This document shows, one piece after another, positions 1-7,611 of a stretch of 64,000 nucleotides of DNA; within the stretch, counting starts at the first letter, position 1; every line of letters begins with the position of its first letter. Source of the stretch: Methylocystis sp. (GTDB lineage: Bacteria; Pseudomonadota; Alphaproteobacteria; Rhizobiales; Beijerinckiaceae); assembly GCA_002929055.1 (NCBI GenBank), contig PERY01000002.1, positions 1 through 64,000 on the forward strand. The letters are read 5' to 3'. Both the position numbers and the translations under genes were made by a program. The notes beneath the pieces are model-generated. The model saw nothing but the letters and a program-made list of their open reading frames with translations, had not been told where the DNA came from and did not search any database.

Positions 1-1170
1 GCCAACCTTCGGATGGCGGAGATCAACGAAGCTTATGAGGTTCTCAAGGACCCAGATAGGCGGCGGACATATGACAAAACGCGCGAATTAAATGAACAAG
101 CTCAGGATGGGCAGAACGGGCACAAGGAAGCGGAGGAAGCCGCTACGCGCAAACATAAAGAGCGACAAACCGAGCAAAGAAAGGCGAACAGCGATGCCCT
201 CAAAAATGATTGGGAGATCGTTTCAGAATATTACCCGGACCTCAAAGAAATTGATCTTCGTCTTTCTAAAATATCATCTCAACTACACCTAGAGTATGTG
301 GCTTTTATGCTAGAACAAAAATCATTTGATAATAGACTTTCTCAAGCTGCATTCATGGAGGAGCAGTATCTCCGTAAGTATTTTGGATCAAATAAAGATA
401 TAATTACATTCGGACGTCATTTGGTTTTATCCGGGAACAAGCCTGCCGCTAAAGAGCTCAATAGAGTTGTTTCATTACTTGGTAGCAGCATAGTAGCGGA
501 TGATATCATACCAAAAATCGTCAAGGATTTTGAGCTGTTTCATATCCATAGGAAAGGCAGCTCTCAGGGTGCAGATGAGGCATCGAAACATCAGACAGCA
601 CGCATCGAAGAAAGCCAGAGGGCTACGCTTTCGCAAATTCAGCAACTACCTCCGAAAATCCAACGAAAATTGACGACATACTTGTTTGAGAAGATAGACA
701 AATCTGTGCGGCCCGCGCTTTTTGTAATGTTTGCTTTGTCAGCGGCATCCGGGGTGCTGTCCAACTTTTCGACGCACTCGGCACCATTACCTCAACCGCA
801 TACACAGGGCAAAAATAAAGACAGTAAAATTATCGAACAAAGGATATCGACAACAATAGAAGAGGCATTTATAGTTTCTGCCGAAAAGCTCAATTCCCAA
901 TCTCCTAAACAAATCGACGATATGACAACACTTTATGGGGCAATTGCGAATGATAAAAAATTCACCTATGTCTATAAATTAAATACTTACGCCAATCAGA
1001 TTGATAGAAACAAACTTAGGGCGGAAATTCTTCCGAAGCTCGTTTATGAGCGCTGCAATCAGAAGACCGCAAAAAATACAATACACAATGGTGCCGTGTA
1101 TGCTTACAGATATATCGACCTCGTCGGCGATTTTATCGATGAGTTAGAGGTAAGTCATTGTGCGAATTAA
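1..1170 (+). CDS. J-domain (DnaJ-like) protein, 5' end outside window
   Basis: The frame is open from base 1, so the start lies upstream; about 389 residues are visible. The first visible residues (EINEAYEVLKDPDRRRTYD) are the last helix of a J domain, which stimulates the ATPase of DnaK-type Hsp70. The diagnostic HPD loop would be outside the window. A charged Gln/Lys/Glu-rich stretch follows. One probable membrane segment (ALFVMFALSAASGVL) lies about 230-250 residues in, then a roughly 130-residue tail with no domain I recognise. Base composition is clearly more AT-rich than the core genome to the right, as expected for mobile-element cargo. It is not a canonical DnaJ, because Gly/Phe and zinc-finger regions are absent. 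Confidence 0.75.
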   Translation, partial: ANLRMAEINEAYEVLKDPDRRRTYDKTRELNEQAQDGQNGHKEAEEAATRKHKERQTEQRKANSDALKNDWEIVSEYYPDLKEIDLRLSKISSQLHLEYVAFMLEQKSFDNRLSQAAFMEEQYLRKYFGSNKDIITFGRHLVLSGNKPAAKELNRVVSLLGSSIVADDIIPKIVKDFELFHIHRKGSSQGADEASKHQTARIEESQRATLSQIQQLPPKIQRKLTTYLFEKIDKSVRPALFVMFALSAASGVLSNFSTHSAPLPQPHTQGKNKDSKIIEQRISTTIEEAFIVSAEKLNSQSPKQIDDMTTLYGAIANDKKFTYVYKLNTYANQIDRNKLRAEILPKLVYERCNQKTAKNTIHNGAVYAYRYIDLVGDFIDELEVSHCAN

Positions 1171-1274
1171 TCGCTATCAAAATCTAAGCCGAGCATGTCC
1201 GCTGCCAACCGCACGTCTTCACTTACACCAGCGGCCATGCAACCGACTGCTAATTGAGAGCTTATGGCATAGTT

Positions 1275-1652
1275 TCACGCTTGCACGGTCCTGCTCGGCG
1301 GATACCAAAGCGCGCTGAATGCGCCAGTGGAAGCACGCTGCCGCCCGCCGCGCCAGCAACGCGAACGCGTGTAAGACATCCGGCGCAGAGCGTCGGCAAC
1401 CTGCCCGGCCTGCGCACCCCGCCCGCCGACGCCCCGCAACCTCCTGCGGATGGTTTCGAGTGACAAGCCCTCGCCCTGCACTTCAAAAGGGATTTCTGCG
1501 AGCAGCTTCGCGAGGCGCACGTCCAGCGGAATGAGCCGTTGCCGAGCCGCCTGCGCTGCGGCGCGGGCCTTCTCTTCGCGGGCGTCCTCGTGGCGAGCAC
1601 GCTCGGCTTCGGCGGATCGTTGCAGGGTTTGGACGTAGGCGGACATGGACAT
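1275..1652 (-). CDS. small hypothetical protein of the mobile element
   Basis: This is a 125-residue protein of unknown function. The start (MSMSAYVQTLQRS) is chosen because GGAG lies about 9 nt upstream; a TTG five codons earlier would overlap that site. The N-terminal half is a strongly charged Ala/Arg/Glu-rich helix, probably coiled coil (about residues 8-45). A short segment follows (LDVRLAKLLAEIPFEVQGEG), then a basic region containing SLETIRRRLRG that could be a DNA-binding helix. The gene lies directly downstream, on the minus strand, of an operator-like inverted repeat (1686-1706) and next to the iteron array. A regulator or replication accessory is plausible, but no family is recognised. 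Confidence 0.5.
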   Translation of the reverse strand: MSMSAYVQTLQRSAEAERARHEDAREEKARAAAQAARQRLIPLDVRLAKLLAEIPFEVQGEGLSLETIRRRLRGVGGRGAQAGQVADALRRMSYTRSRCWRGGRQRASTGAFSALWYPPSRTVQA

Positions 1653-1685
1653 TGTCGAGGGCTCCAAAATTGAAGTTGCGGTGAT

Positions 1686-1713
1686 TTCACATTATTTTAG
1701 TGTGAATTGTCAA
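1686..1713 (-). promoter_or_regulatory. operator-like inverted repeat with -35-like hexamer
   Basis: TTCACA (1686-1691) and TGTGAA (1701-1706) form a perfect 6-bp inverted repeat with a 9-nt AT-rich spacer. On the minus strand a TTGACA hexamer (1713-1708) immediately precedes it, so the repeat overlaps the likely promoter core of the small gene starting at 1652. This is the usual geometry of a repressor operator. The binding protein is unknown. Confidence 0.4.
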
Positions 1714-1815
1714 GCCTGTCGCCGCTCTGTGGGCCTACGCAACCATTCAACGCGTTATTTCTAAACCCCGGTTTCGAGCCCCTTTTTCCTCTGGGAACCT
1801 TCTTCCGCGCATTTA

Positions 1816-1940
1816 GGTCGTAGCGGTCGTAGCTCACCTGGTTTTCCGGGCTTTTTCGGTCGTAGCGGCCCTCTGAAATTCTTAAACCCGCTACGACGTG
1901 TTTTCCTTTATTTTTCAATGCCGCTACGACCGCTACGACC
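1816..1940. repeat. symmetric iteron array: six copies of a 9-mer
   Basis: GGTCGTAGC occurs at 1816-1824, 1825-1833 and 1858-1866. Its reverse complement GCTACGACC occurs at 1890-1898 (8 of 9 bases), 1923-1931 and 1932-1940. The two halves are mirror images about position 1878: a tandem pair, a single, then an inverted single and an inverted tandem pair. Centres of neighbouring sites are 32-33 bp apart, close to three helical turns, so the sites would face the same side of the DNA. The sequence between the repeats is not itself palindromic. Position beside a Prim-Pol primase and a helicase-like ATPase suggests an origin, a partition site or a shared operator. Confidence 0.75.
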
Positions 1941-1989
1941 TATTTGCGTGTTTGGAGGTCTCAAGTGCGAAAAACCTCCCCGCTCAGCC

Positions 1990-3819
1990 TTAGGAGCCCT
2001 CACCAAGAACGGCCGCCGTCAGCACGTAAACGCGGACATTCTGACCTCCGACCTTCCTGACCGACGCGAGGTTCTTTTGGTCTTGGCGGCGAAGCATCCC
2101 ATTCGCCGCGAGCGTCTTGGCGACGAAGGCCGGGTCCTGACCGTCGCAGAACTCGCTCTTCCACACCTCGGCGGTTATCCACCACTCGCGCTCAGCGCCC
2201 TCGCCCTTGCGCCAGCCGAGGCGGCTGTGAACCTTGTCGATGCCTATGTTGCTCTCGACATCCGAGAGCGTCTCGAAGCGGCTCTCGCCATAAAGGGCGA
2301 TCATGCGGCGGACCTGTTCGACGGCCTGACGCTCCTCATAGGAGCCCGCGCCGCCGCGTTTCGCGAGCCACGCCGCGAACGCCTCCTCGGACGCGCGACG
2401 GGCGCTGCCCTTCGTCCATGGCGCGATCCTGAACGTGATCGCCAACTCGCCAGCGACGGCGGCGAGGGCGAAGCGCTTAGCGGCTCGGCCGACCTGTTCC
2501 GCGGCACACTTCGGGACCACCTTTTCGATGAACTTGGCCATACGGTCTTTAACGATCGCGGCGAGCTGCGCCTGATCGTGATTGAGCAGCGCGCGAACGA
2601 AAGCCGGGCCTGCTGTTCCATACGCTGAGCCGGCGGCTTCCTTGAACGCGTCGGCCAGTTTACCGGCATGGGGCTTACCCGTGGCGTCGATAAAGCCTTC
2701 CGCGCTGTCAAACGCGCCGAAGCCGAGCCCTCGATTGGCGGGGACATCCAAGAGCCTGACGGTCTGTCCAGCGCGCACCTTGCGGCCGCGATCTTCTTCG
2801 ATCTTCGTATCGACCGACACCTCGCTGCTCGACAGGAGCTGCATCCGCCAGCTATTGGCCTTGCGCGCAGAGCCGTCGCGATTGGCGCGCCCCTTCCCCA
2901 CGCCGTTGGCCAGCCGATAGATGGACGGACCGACTTCGCGCGCTTCTGCAACGCCAAGCTCATCTAGAATGAGGCAGGTGTCGCTCGCGCTCGCGGCCGC
3001 GCCCTCAAGGCCGTTTGACGTGGAACTCCACGAACGGATGAAGCCATTCTTATCGGAGCCTTTGCCCCAAACGCTCGCGCCGGCACACAGCAGAGACGAC
3101 TTGCCGATGGAGGTCTGTCCGAGAAAGTTGAACCCGCCGCTCTCGGCGTTGACAAGCTCGGCAAGCGGTCCGCTGAGCGCGATGCTAATGGCGAAGCGCG
3201 CAAAAGCGTGGTCTGCCGACAACGCGCCGACGCCAGCCTGCCAGTCCTTCAGCGCGCCCTTCGCGTCGTAGGGGCCATGCGCGACGCTGTTGAGGATCAC
3301 GCGTTCGTCGAGGCCAGACGAAGCGATCGTCTCACTCGGCAGCACGAAAGCGAAGCTTTTGTCGATCTTGTGCCAGCCCGTTCGTTCGACGTGAGTGACG
3401 CGCGTGGGAACCTTCACGCTCGAAAGATACTCGGTAATATCGCGCTGATGCGCACGGCTGATGCTCAGACCCTCGCTGGCGAGCTTTGCGCAAAGAGCGG
3501 CCTGATCGCCGTGGAGCTCCGCATCGGTGACATGCGCGTCATGCACCCGACCATCGGCGTCGCGAAAGCGAATGAGCTTACCCCACTCGCGTCCGTTCGG
3601 ATCGCGGCAAACGCCGAGCACCTCGAAAGGATGGCTCACCTTCACGGTTTCGACACGCGGGTTATTGCCGCCGCCCTTGACCTCTTGTTTAGTAAGGCCG
3701 TTCTGTTCGTCCATGACGAAGCGACCGAACGAAATGAACGTTTCGGCTTTCAGCACGTTGGCAATCGAGCCGTCTTCGATAGCTGCCACCATCTCTTCAC
3801 GCGTCATCATCTTAGTCAT
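1990..3819 (-). CDS. DUF927-family helicase-like ATPase
   Basis: This 609-residue protein matches the DUF927 superfamily, large ATPases found in integrated elements and phage satellites next to primases, where they are thought to act as replicative helicases. A Walker A-like loop (GQTSIGKSS, about residues 234-242) and a Walker B-like strand (LILDELG, about 283-289) are visible. The C-terminal third resembles a winged-helix DNA-binding region (DKVHSRLGWRKG). The ATG at 3819 overlaps the end of the primase gene by 8 nt (ATGACTAA), which implies translational coupling. A longer open frame upstream lies inside the primase gene and is not used. It is the last gene of the minus-strand operon, and the iterons lie just beyond it. 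Confidence 0.85.
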   Translation of the reverse strand: MTKMMTREEMVAAIEDGSIANVLKAETFISFGRFVMDEQNGLTKQEVKGGGNNPRVETVKVSHPFEVLGVCRDPNGREWGKLIRFRDADGRVHDAHVTDAELHGDQAALCAKLASEGLSISRAHQRDITEYLSSVKVPTRVTHVERTGWHKIDKSFAFVLPSETIASSGLDERVILNSVAHGPYDAKGALKDWQAGVGALSADHAFARFAISIALSGPLAELVNAESGGFNFLGQTSIGKSSLLCAGASVWGKGSDKNGFIRSWSSTSNGLEGAAASASDTCLILDELGVAEAREVGPSIYRLANGVGKGRANRDGSARKANSWRMQLLSSSEVSVDTKIEEDRGRKVRAGQTVRLLDVPANRGLGFGAFDSAEGFIDATGKPHAGKLADAFKEAAGSAYGTAGPAFVRALLNHDQAQLAAIVKDRMAKFIEKVVPKCAAEQVGRAAKRFALAAVAGELAITFRIAPWTKGSARRASEEAFAAWLAKRGGAGSYEERQAVEQVRRMIALYGESRFETLSDVESNIGIDKVHSRLGWRKGEGAEREWWITAEVWKSEFCDGQDPAFVAKTLAANGMLRRQDQKNLASVRKVGGQNVRVYVLTAAVLGEGS

Positions 3820-4837
3820 TTTCCACCCCCCGCTCATGATATTCCGGCGACCGATCCCATTGACGCGGCGCGCGCCAACCGTTCTCTTCGGCCCGATGGC
3901 GAAGCGAGCCGAGCGTGATCTTCTTGCCGGAGTAGTTGCTACCGAAGCTCCCCCAGCGCGCCTCGAAATCCGTTTCCGCCGCCTTGTCGGGACAGCGGTT
4001 AGAGAATTTCTTCCACAGCGCGAGGCCAACAGCGCCATCGTCGAAGTCGTGAAGCGCGAACCCAACATCTCGCCAATGGCGATAGTCGCTCACATAGCTG
4101 TCAGGCAGCGCGTCGAGCATGGACATGATGATGACAATATTCGTCGGATTGACAGGCAGGCGCTTAAAGAGGTTCGTGTTTTCGCCAAGCGCGAGATCGT
4201 TATGCGAGAGCTCGCCAAGCGGCGTGCGGCGCGGCTTCGACGACAAGCCATCGGCTTTCGCAGCTTCCGCTTCGATAAATTCGAGCAAGCCTTCCGGCAG
4301 TGTCGCCGGCTTCACGCCGGACACGACCTCATACCGGCCGCCGCTCTTATGCAAAGACGGCGGGAGCACGCAAAAGCCGCGATCACCCTTCACGTCGAGT
4401 TTGATCGAAGTGTTCGCGCGCGTCGTGACGTGAAAGCCCGGATGGCGAAAGTAGCGATGCAGACCGCGCCCGCTGCCGCTATGCACAGTGAAAGTCTCCG
4501 GCAGAGCGCCATGCCCCTCTTCAAAAGAGGCAAGGACGGCTTCGCCTTCAGGCCCGTCGCTTTCGACTACTACGATGCTGCTGATAGCGCCGGTAATGAA
4601 GCCGACGCCACCCGAAAACTTCGCGTGCCAATCCTTCAGTTCGTCGTCAGTGACGCGGCGCTCTTGAAGGTCCGTCCATTTGACCGCAGGGCACTTTTTT
4701 TCGGGGCTTCGCGGAACGACATTGAAGCCGCGCTTGTGGAATTCTCGCGCCCAGCGATAACAACGATCAGCCTCGCGAAAGGCTTCGTCGTCATCGTCGT
4801 CGAAGCCCTCGACAATGAGAGCGCGGAAGGCTCTCAC
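3812..4837 (-). CDS. Prim-Pol type DNA primase/polymerase
   Basis: This 341-residue protein has a bifunctional primase/polymerase N-terminal domain (about residues 25-190) and a C-terminal primase-associated helical domain of the PriCT type (about 235-325). Visible motifs are VVVESDGPEGE (acidic metal-binding motif), HSGSGRGLHRYF and the RGFCVLPPSLH segment. It probably primes, and perhaps extends, replication of the element together with the adjacent ATPase. The start is a GTG at 4837 that overlaps the stop of the upstream peptidase gene by 4 nt, with GAGGTG upstream as ribosome binding site. The first acidic residue of the usual Asp-x-Asp pair appears as Glu here. Confidence 0.85.
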   Translation of the reverse strand: MRAFRALIVEGFDDDDDEAFREADRCYRWAREFHKRGFNVVPRSPEKKCPAVKWTDLQERRVTDDELKDWHAKFSGGVGFITGAISSIVVVESDGPEGEAVLASFEEGHGALPETFTVHSGSGRGLHRYFRHPGFHVTTRANTSIKLDVKGDRGFCVLPPSLHKSGGRYEVVSGVKPATLPEGLLEFIEAEAAKADGLSSKPRRTPLGELSHNDLALGENTNLFKRLPVNPTNIVIIMSMLDALPDSYVSDYRHWRDVGFALHDFDDGAVGLALWKKFSNRCPDKAAETDFEARWGSFGSNYSGKKITLGSLRHRAEENGWRAPRQWDRSPEYHERGVEND

Positions 4838-5583
4838 GGCGACACCTCAGCGACTAACCGAATGATGTCATCGCAAGCGTGCTGAGCCTGCGGCGAGATG
4901 GTGCAAGAGGCGCTCACACCGCCTTGCACGCGCTTCAGAATTTTTCTGACGGACGGTGAGGAAGCCGTAATTTTCTTGCGCTTTTCCAGCAGTTCCGCGA
5001 GGGCCTCAATCTCTTTCGCATATCGCTCAACCAGCGCCGCCGCCTCGCGGACGGTCTTGATCCAAAGGCTTTCAGGATCAACGAACAGCAGTTCCGCAGC
5101 ACGCTCGACACAAATCCGCGCCCCGACCAGCTCCGCAATAGACGACGCCAGCGAGCCGGACTGCGACAGAAGCTCTTCGGCGATCGGACCTGCGAGCGTG
5201 GCGCGAGCTTCAGCCAGAAAATGCGGAGCATCGACATAGCTCCCAAAATCGCGCGCACGCTGCGCCAGACCGCACCACTCGTGGCCGTTAGAGCCACCGT
5301 TAATTTTTGCGGACCACGCAATAAGATTTTCGGCTTCAAAGGCGACGAGATGACCACACTCGTGAATGGCAGCGTCATCGAGGCTCGCAGAACGTGGCGG
5401 GCGCGTGAAAAGAAAGCGATTAAGCCGGTCGATCGACACAAAACGATCGACACTCGCATTATTGCCGTAAGCAACCTGCGCGTCGTGAGAGATGAGCCTC
5501 ATCCGGTTTCGCGTTGCGGCGCACGGCGTGCCGCCAAAGGACGAGTGCGGTTGCGCCGCTTTCGGGCGAGTGCTATTCGTCAT
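4834..5583 (-). CDS. M41-like zinc peptidase domain protein
   Basis: This 249-residue protein carries an HExxH zinc motif (AIHECGHLVAFEAE, His74-Glu75-His78) and, some 55 residues later, AGPIAEELL. The spacing and wording resemble the peptidase domain of FtsH (HEAGH and GGRVAEE), family M41. No AAA ATPase domain and no membrane segment are present, so it would be a free-standing peptidase. The C-terminal region (about 150-205) is helical and coiled-coil-like. The start at 5583 is preferred because AAGGTGG lies 9 nt upstream; an ATG at 5610 gives 9 extra residues. It sits in the replication operon and overlaps the primase start by 4 nt. The substrate is unknown; cleavage of a host or element regulator is conceivable. 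Confidence 0.7.
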   Translation of the reverse strand: MTNSTRPKAAQPHSSFGGTPCAATRNRMRLISHDAQVAYGNNASVDRFVSIDRLNRFLFTRPPRSASLDDAAIHECGHLVAFEAENLIAWSAKINGGSNGHEWCGLAQRARDFGSYVDAPHFLAEARATLAGPIAEELLSQSGSLASSIAELVGARICVERAAELLFVDPESLWIKTVREAAALVERYAKEIEALAELLEKRKKITASSPSVRKILKRVQGGVSASCTISPQAQHACDDIIRLVAEVSP

Positions 5584-5609
5584 GATGTCCAACCACCTTG
5601 AATTGTTCA

Positions 5610-5641
5610 ACCCGGTCGGCGATTGGCGTCACCGACCGGGT
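5610..5641. promoter_or_regulatory. 10-bp stem-loop between alpA-like and peptidase genes
   Basis: ACCCGGTCGG (5610-5619) and CCGACCGGGT (5632-5641) form a perfect inverted repeat with a 12-nt loop. It lies just downstream of the AlpA-like gene (ends 5664) and about 27 nt upstream of the peptidase start (5583). No T-run follows on the minus strand, so it is not a clear terminator. It may be an operator, an RNA-processing hairpin or a partial terminator that sets the ratio of regulator to replication genes. Confidence 0.45.
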
Positions 5642-5663
5642 AGTTTCGTTTTCAGGGGAAGAG

Positions 5664-5894
5664 TTAGGCCGCCGCTTCGGCGCTGGCGTGCCTCTTGTCG
5701 GCGATATAGGCGTCGGCCGCATTGAGGTCGAACAGCGTCACACCGGGCGACATCTTGATCGGCTTCGGGAACAGCGGATCGTCGCCGACGCGACGCCACG
5801 CGGTCGCAGGCGAGATACCCAGGTAAACGCACAGGGCGCGCATCCGCGCGTAGCGGCGCACCGGTGTAGAGGTTTGTGACCCTTTGATTTTCAT
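5664..5894 (-). CDS. AlpA-like DNA-binding protein (excisionase/activator)
   Basis: This 76-residue basic protein has a MerR/AlpA-type winged helix-turn-helix (ALCVYLGISPATAWRRV, then FPKPIKM and the wing). AlpA and similar proteins of P4-like elements act as excisionases or as activators of integrase genes. The ATG at 5894 is preceded by GAGG, and that site lies inside the 3' arm of a perfect palindrome (5897-5927), so access to the start may be controlled. Position between the integrase block and the replication block is typical. The exact role, excision or transcription control, cannot be told from sequence. Confidence 0.8.
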   Translation of the reverse strand: MKIKGSQTSTPVRRYARMRALCVYLGISPATAWRRVGDDPLFPKPIKMSPGVTLFDLNAADAYIADKRHASAEAAA

Positions 5895-5896
5895 TT

Positions 5897-5927
5897 TTTG
5901 ACCTCGCTGATACTGAGCGAGGTCAAA
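5897..5927 (-). promoter_or_regulatory. 12-bp palindrome covering the alpA-like ribosome binding site
   Basis: TTTGACCTCGCT (5897-5908) and AGCGAGGTCAAA (5916-5927) are perfect inverted copies with a 7-nt loop. Read on the minus strand, the 3' arm contains the GAGG ribosome binding site of the AlpA-like gene and ends 2 nt before its ATG (5894). As RNA the stem would hide the start; as DNA it is a perfect dyad operator. It is not a terminator, because no T-run follows on either strand. Confidence 0.6.
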
Positions 5928-5947
5928 GTAGACACGGTGGAATTTTT

Positions 5948-6370
5948 TCAGCTATTTGGCCCGACAATTTTTCGCATGGCGACGATGCGCTTCCACAAAG
6001 CGCGGCGTCCAACTCCAAGGCTCTTATTTTGACTTACCATGCGTCGAACGACAGCCGAAGGCGATAGGCGCAAATTCAAAATGAGCGACGTGTTCTCTTC
6101 CGCGACGCGCTCTAATTTTTTCAGTGCGTCTTGTTTTCTTCTCTTATTCGCATTGTTGCGGTCCTCGCGATACGCGTTGCACACGCCCTCGCTTACCCGC
6201 TGCCGGCGATATTCTTCGCGGTAAGCTTTAATTTGATCAACCGCTTTTTGAGTGATGTTCGGCCTCACGCTGAGGGCGTCGAGAGCTGCATTGATGGATG
6301 CAACAGCGTCTCTCATCCAATCGAAAGGGGCCGGGTTCCGTGGCCGTCCCACCTTGCACTTCAATTTCAT
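5948..6370 (-). CDS. hypothetical basic protein downstream of integrase
   Basis: This 140-residue, highly basic, Arg/Lys-rich protein has no family I recognise. The central part (about 60-95, with EDRNNANKRRKQDALKKLE) is predicted helical and charged, probably coiled coil. The C-terminal part (SPSAVVRRMV...VGRRALWKRIVAMRKIV) may form a DNA-binding helix-turn-helix. The ATG at 6370 overlaps the integrase stop by 4 nt (ATGA), so it is translationally coupled to the integrase. A role as recombination accessory or small regulator would fit its position, but this is inference from context only. Confidence 0.6.
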   Translation of the reverse strand: MKLKCKVGRPRNPAPFDWMRDAVASINAALDALSVRPNITQKAVDQIKAYREEYRRQRVSEGVCNAYREDRNNANKRRKQDALKKLERVAEENTSLILNLRLSPSAVVRRMVSQNKSLGVGRRALWKRIVAMRKIVGPNS

Positions 6371-7599
6371 GCGCGCCCCCTCAGTGCAATGACGTTTGGC
6401 GACGAGCCGGCGTCATCCACATGCTGCGCCCATGCCTCCATGAGCGCGCGTCGCTTTTCGAGAGCATCCCCGCGCCGGTAGGCTTGCTCTGCCTTGTCGC
6501 CAATCACATGTGCCAATGCAGCTTCCGCGACTTCGCGCGGAAAATGCGTCTCGTTCCCCGCCCAGTCACGAAAGGCGCTGCGGAAACCGTGAACCGTGAC
6601 GTCGTCTTGCTTCATTCTGCGCAAGACCATTTCCATAGCCATCGACGAAAGCGGCTTGTCGGCACATTGACCCGGAAACACGAACTCGCCAACGTTCGCC
6701 TCGGCGAGCTTCTTTAGGACGGCAACGGCGCGGCCGGATAGCGGGACGCGATGCTCCCGCGCCGCCTTCATGCGCGACGCAGGGACGGTCCAGACCCTCG
6801 CCCCCATCTCGATCTCAGCCCAGCGCGCGCCAAGAACCTCGCCCGAGCGCGCTGCGGTCAGGATGGTGAACTCCAAGGCAATCGCCGCGATGGCTTCGCT
6901 TCCCCGCAATTTGACGACGAATGCCGGCACATCGGCGTAAGACATCGCCGGGTGGTGGCCGCGAGAGAGTTGCTGGCGCTTCGGCAAGAGCTTGTCGAGA
7001 TGGCCGCGCCAGCGGGCCGGGTTGGCGTCGTTTTGCGGAATATGACCCTTAGCGCGCGCGGCGTCTAACACGACTTCGATCCGCCCTCGCAGGCGCGCGG
7101 CGGTTTCCGGCTTTCTGTTCCAGATCGGTTGAAGGACCGAAAGGACCGCCTCTGTGTCGATTTGCTCAACGGGCCGGTTTCGCAACGGCGCGGCATATTT
7201 TGTTAGGGTCATTCGCCATTGCGCGCCGTGTTTCTCATTACGCCATTCCGCGCTCTTGGCCTCTATGAACGCGTCGGCGACGTTCCCGAAGGTCGGCTTG
7301 CCTGCTTGCTCACGCCGTGCCGCTTCTCGCGCCGCAATCGGGTCGCGCCCCGCTCGAACAAGGCGTTCAGCTTCGTCTCGGGCCTTACGCGCCTCCGCGA
7401 GCGAAACAGCCGGAAAGCCGCCGATCCCCATTTCGCGCCGCTTGCCACTCCAATTGAAGAGGTAGAGCCAACGGCGTCGCATCGTCGCGCCCTCGCCGTC
7501 GATGACGAGATACAGCGACCCGCCATCAGAGTGACGCCCGGGCTGCAAAGAGAGTGCTGCCACCCCTCTTGTCGTCAGTTTGTTTCGCGCTCGCGCCAT
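6367..7599 (-). CDS. P4-type tyrosine integrase
   Basis: This 410-residue protein catalyses site-specific integration and excision of the element. The N-terminal DUF4102-type arm-binding domain (about 1-95, including a DGGSLYLVI motif) and SAM-like core-binding domain (about 100-190) precede the catalytic domain. Catalytic residues are readable: Arg251 (TAARSGEVLG), His337 and Arg340 (HGFRSAFRDW), His364 (AHVIG) and Tyr374 (EQAYRRGD). It is the first gene of the minus-strand block and marks the right end of the element. Integrases of this type often use the 3' end of a tRNA gene, but no tRNA is visible between here and 7800. Confidence 0.93.
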   Translation of the reverse strand: MARARNKLTTRGVAALSLQPGRHSDGGSLYLVIDGEGATMRRRWLYLFNWSGKRREMGIGGFPAVSLAEARKARDEAERLVRAGRDPIAAREAARREQAGKPTFGNVADAFIEAKSAEWRNEKHGAQWRMTLTKYAAPLRNRPVEQIDTEAVLSVLQPIWNRKPETAARLRGRIEVVLDAARAKGHIPQNDANPARWRGHLDKLLPKRQQLSRGHHPAMSYADVPAFVVKLRGSEAIAAIALEFTILTAARSGEVLGARWAEIEMGARVWTVPASRMKAAREHRVPLSGRAVAVLKKLAEANVGEFVFPGQCADKPLSSMAMEMVLRRMKQDDVTVHGFRSAFRDWAGNETHFPREVAEAALAHVIGDKAEQAYRRGDALEKRRALMEAWAQHVDDAGSSPNVIALRGRA

Positions 7600-7611
7600 C
7601 GGCTCCGCCTA

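Larger units (their letters stand above)
1653..1989. other. gene-free stretch holding operator and iterons
   Basis: This 337-nt stretch lies between the small minus-strand gene and the end of the DUF927 gene. It contains the inverted repeat at 1686-1706 and the iteron array at 1816-1940. T-rich runs lie between and beside the iterons (1841-1857, 1899-1917). Short open frames that run through the iterons are repeat-derived translations and are not called as genes. Confidence 0.6.

Noticed and set aside
1697-1918. 73-residue minus-strand frame through the iterons
   Set aside because: Its sequence is largely the translation of the repeats (YDR motifs), with no ribosome binding site; repeat-derived.
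1918-2628. 236-residue plus-strand frame
   Set aside because: Lies opposite the DUF927 gene, whose protein has clear motifs; antisense shadow.
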